From Pontivivens insulae (GTDB lineage: Bacteria; Pseudomonadota; Alphaproteobacteria; Rhodobacterales; Rhodobacteraceae): a DNA stretch of 64,000 nt. The notes below the pieces were generated by a model. It was not told the origin of the DNA and made no database searches. It saw nothing but the letters and a program-made list of their open reading frames with translations. A program made the translations under genes and the position numbers. The DNA is taken from positions 310,001 to 374,000 of the forward strand of contig NZ_OMKW01000002.1 in NCBI RefSeq assembly GCF_900302495.1. The letters are read 5' to 3'. Shown piece by piece: positions 62,658 to 64,000 of the stretch; positions within the stretch are counted from its first letter, which is position 1, and every line of letters begins with the position of its first letter.

Positions 62658-63602
62658 ATGCGCGCATTCGTTTTCCCCGGGCAGGGCGCTCAAGCCATTG
62701 GAATGGGCAAGGCTTTGGCAGAGGCCTATCCGGCTGCTCAGGCGGTTTTCGATGAGGTTGACGACGCACTTGGTGAAAAGCTCTCCACCTTGATTTGGGA
62801 GGGTGAGGCAGAGACGCTGACACTGACAGCGAATGCGCAACCTGCCTTGATGGCGACCTCGCTTGCGGCCATGCGCGCGCTCGAGGCGGAAGGCGTTGCC
62901 ATCGCAGATGCCGCTTACGTTGCGGGTCATTCGCTGGGCGAATATTCTGCACTCGCCGCAGCCGGAGCCCTCTCAATCGGTGATACGGCGCGCCTGCTGC
63001 GCACCCGCGGAACGGCAATGCAACAGGCCGTTCCGGTGGGCGTCGGCGCCATGGCCGCGCTTCTAGGCCTCGATTTTGCAACCGCGCAGGCCGTGGCAGA
63101 GGAGGCCGCGGGTGATGAGATTTGTCAGGCGGCCAACGACAATGATCCCGGTCAGGTCGTCGTCTCGGGACATTTGGCGGCTGTCGAGAGGGCCGTCGAA
63201 ATTGCGAAGGCGAAAGGTGCCAAGCGTGCGGTCATGTTGCCGGTAAGCGCGCCTTTCCACTGCGCCCTGATGGCACCGGCCGCAGATGTGATGGCAGAGG
63301 CGCTCGACGATGTCGATATCGCTGCACCCGCCGTGCCGCTGATCGCGAATGTCACCGCAGGACCGGTGTCAGAGCCAGCAATGATCCGGTCGCTGCTGGT
63401 TGATCAGGTCACAGGCTCCGTGCGCTGGCGGGAAAGCGTCGGTTACATGGCGGCAAATGGGGTGACAGAGATTTACGAGATCGGCGCGGGCAAGGCTTTG
63501 AGCGGCATGATCCGGCGCATCGAACGGGCGATTGGCTGTCAGGCCGTGGGTACGCCGGAAGATGTGGCCAAGGCTGTTGCGGCCATCAAAGGCACCGCAT
63601 GA
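62658..63602 (+). CDS. fabD: Malonyl-CoA:ACP transacylase
   Basis: Loads malonyl groups onto acyl carrier protein for fatty acid synthesis. 314 residues. FPGQGAQAIGMGK (6-18) is the first family loop, the nucleophile is S92 in GHSLGEYSA, and the catalytic histidine lies in PVSAPFHCALM near 200. QPALMATS (61-68) is also conserved. Usually fabG and acpP follow; here a secreted protein gene starts with an ATGA overlap instead. Confidence 0.96.
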   Translation: MRAFVFPGQGAQAIGMGKALAEAYPAAQAVFDEVDDALGEKLSTLIWEGEAETLTLTANAQPALMATSLAAMRALEAEGVAIADAAYVAGHSLGEYSALAAAGALSIGDTARLLRTRGTAMQQAVPVGVGAMAALLGLDFATAQAVAEEAAGDEICQAANDNDPGQVVVSGHLAAVERAVEIAKAKGAKRAVMLPVSAPFHCALMAPAADVMAEALDDVDIAAPAVPLIANVTAGPVSEPAMIRSLLVDQVTGSVRWRESVGYMAANGVTEIYEIGAGKALSGMIRRIERAIGCQAVGTPEDVAKAVAAIKGTA

Positions 63603-64000
63603 GGGCCGCCCGCGGTCTATTGATTGCTGGTGCGTTGCTGGCATCTGCGCCCGCCGTGGCGCAGGATTGCGTAATCGACTGGGCCGTCCAGGGTGAAACG
63701 ATCCTGATGGCGGGGGAGGTCGGTTGGGACAGCCTCGATGCCTTCTATGCGCTGATCGATGATTTCCCAGACGTGACGGAGATCGTGCTAGAGCAGATCT
63801 GGGGCTCTTGCGACGATGAGGTGATGGTCGAGCTGGGCTATGCGATCCGCGATCTCGGCTTCGACACCTATCTCTTTGCCGATAGCGAAATCTATTCGGG
63901 TGGCGTCGACCTGTTTTTGGCCGGTGTCACACGCCGGATGGAGCGGGGTGCGATCGTTGGCGTTCACTCCTGGAGTGATGGCGTCCGTGACGGGGCCTCT
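63599..64000 (+). CDS. Exported protein of unknown function, 3' end outside window
   Basis: Starts ATG at 63599 inside the fabD stop (ATGA). The N-terminus is a signal peptide (LLIAGALLASAPAVAQ). The mature part runs off the window after 134 residues in total. IVLEQIWGSCDDEVMVELGYAI and MERGAIVGVHSWSDG suggest a fold like the periplasmic proteins related to ClpP or alpha/beta hydrolases (COG3904-type), but the nucleophile is not visible. I cannot be more specific. Confidence 0.65.
   Translation, partial: MRAARGLLIAGALLASAPAVAQDCVIDWAVQGETILMAGEVGWDSLDAFYALIDDFPDVTEIVLEQIWGSCDDEVMVELGYAIRDLGFDTYLFADSEIYSGGVDLFLAGVTRRMERGAIVGVHSWSDGVRDGAS

Overview
The window is a 64 kb piece of a GC-rich alphaproteobacterial chromosome, most likely from the Rhodobacteraceae (Roseobacter group). 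The reasons are gene content and style: a ribosomal protein L9 with a long acidic tail, Tat-exported solute-binding proteins, many VOC/GNAT/DMT single genes, MerR-controlled fatty-acid oxidation genes, and short intergenic repeats around a GATATTTG-ACCAAGAAGAA core. I see no tRNA or rRNA gene, no CRISPR array, no insertion sequence and no prophage. The placement is inferred from protein character; no search was possible.

Layout. 1-8.6 kb: a chemotaxis receptor cut by the edge, exported MsrA, a nucleoside deaminase, a chromate transporter, small enzymes, and an overlapping MFS-transporter / murein endopeptidase / phytase-like operon. 8.6-16.1 kb: the lysine/diaminopimelate genes dapD and dapE, separated by a tightly packed redox/hydrolase/acetyltransferase operon. 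16.2-23.9 kb: peroxiredoxin-like protein, class V aminotransferase, a metallophosphatase without signal peptide, two hydrolases, an HNH nuclease, a VOC protein and a GNAT protein. 23.9-32.8 kb: a leftward beta-oxidation cluster (two acyl-CoA dehydrogenases, GST, thiolase, SnoaL-like protein, two-function hydratase/dehydrogenase) headed by a MerR regulator whose upstream region carries a perfect 18-bp inverted repeat and a 49-residue small ORF. 32.8-38.7 kb: LysR regulator coupled to a glycosyltransferase-8-like protein, a second MerR paralogue, two PaaI thioesterases, two DMT transporters and a LOG protein.

38.8-43.8 kb: a very acidic LysM envelope protein followed without gaps by an ECF sigma factor and its RskA-type anti-sigma factor, then an Atm1-type ABC exporter. 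43.9-50.2 kb: a leftward dipeptide/oligopeptide-type ABC importer with its two ATPases fused in one protein and a small ABM monooxygenase gene inside the operon. 50.5-55.6 kb: a cytochrome P450 translationally coupled to a trans-sulfuration PLP enzyme, then alanine racemase and replicative helicase DnaB. 55.9-64 kb: a methyltransferase, a GNAT and a VOC gene, the rpsF-rpsR-rplI ribosomal operon, an orphan TRAP binding protein, a DMT transporter, fabD and the start of a secreted protein.

Most of the window is ordinary core and accessory metabolism. The parts most worth following are the repeat family (one copy encodes the end of a protein, two copies form a long hairpin), the MerR promoter architecture, the operon inserted between dapD and dapE, the P450/PLP pair, the monooxygenase inside the ABC operon, and the LysM/sigma/anti-sigma unit. 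None of these is proven to be a new system from sequence alone.
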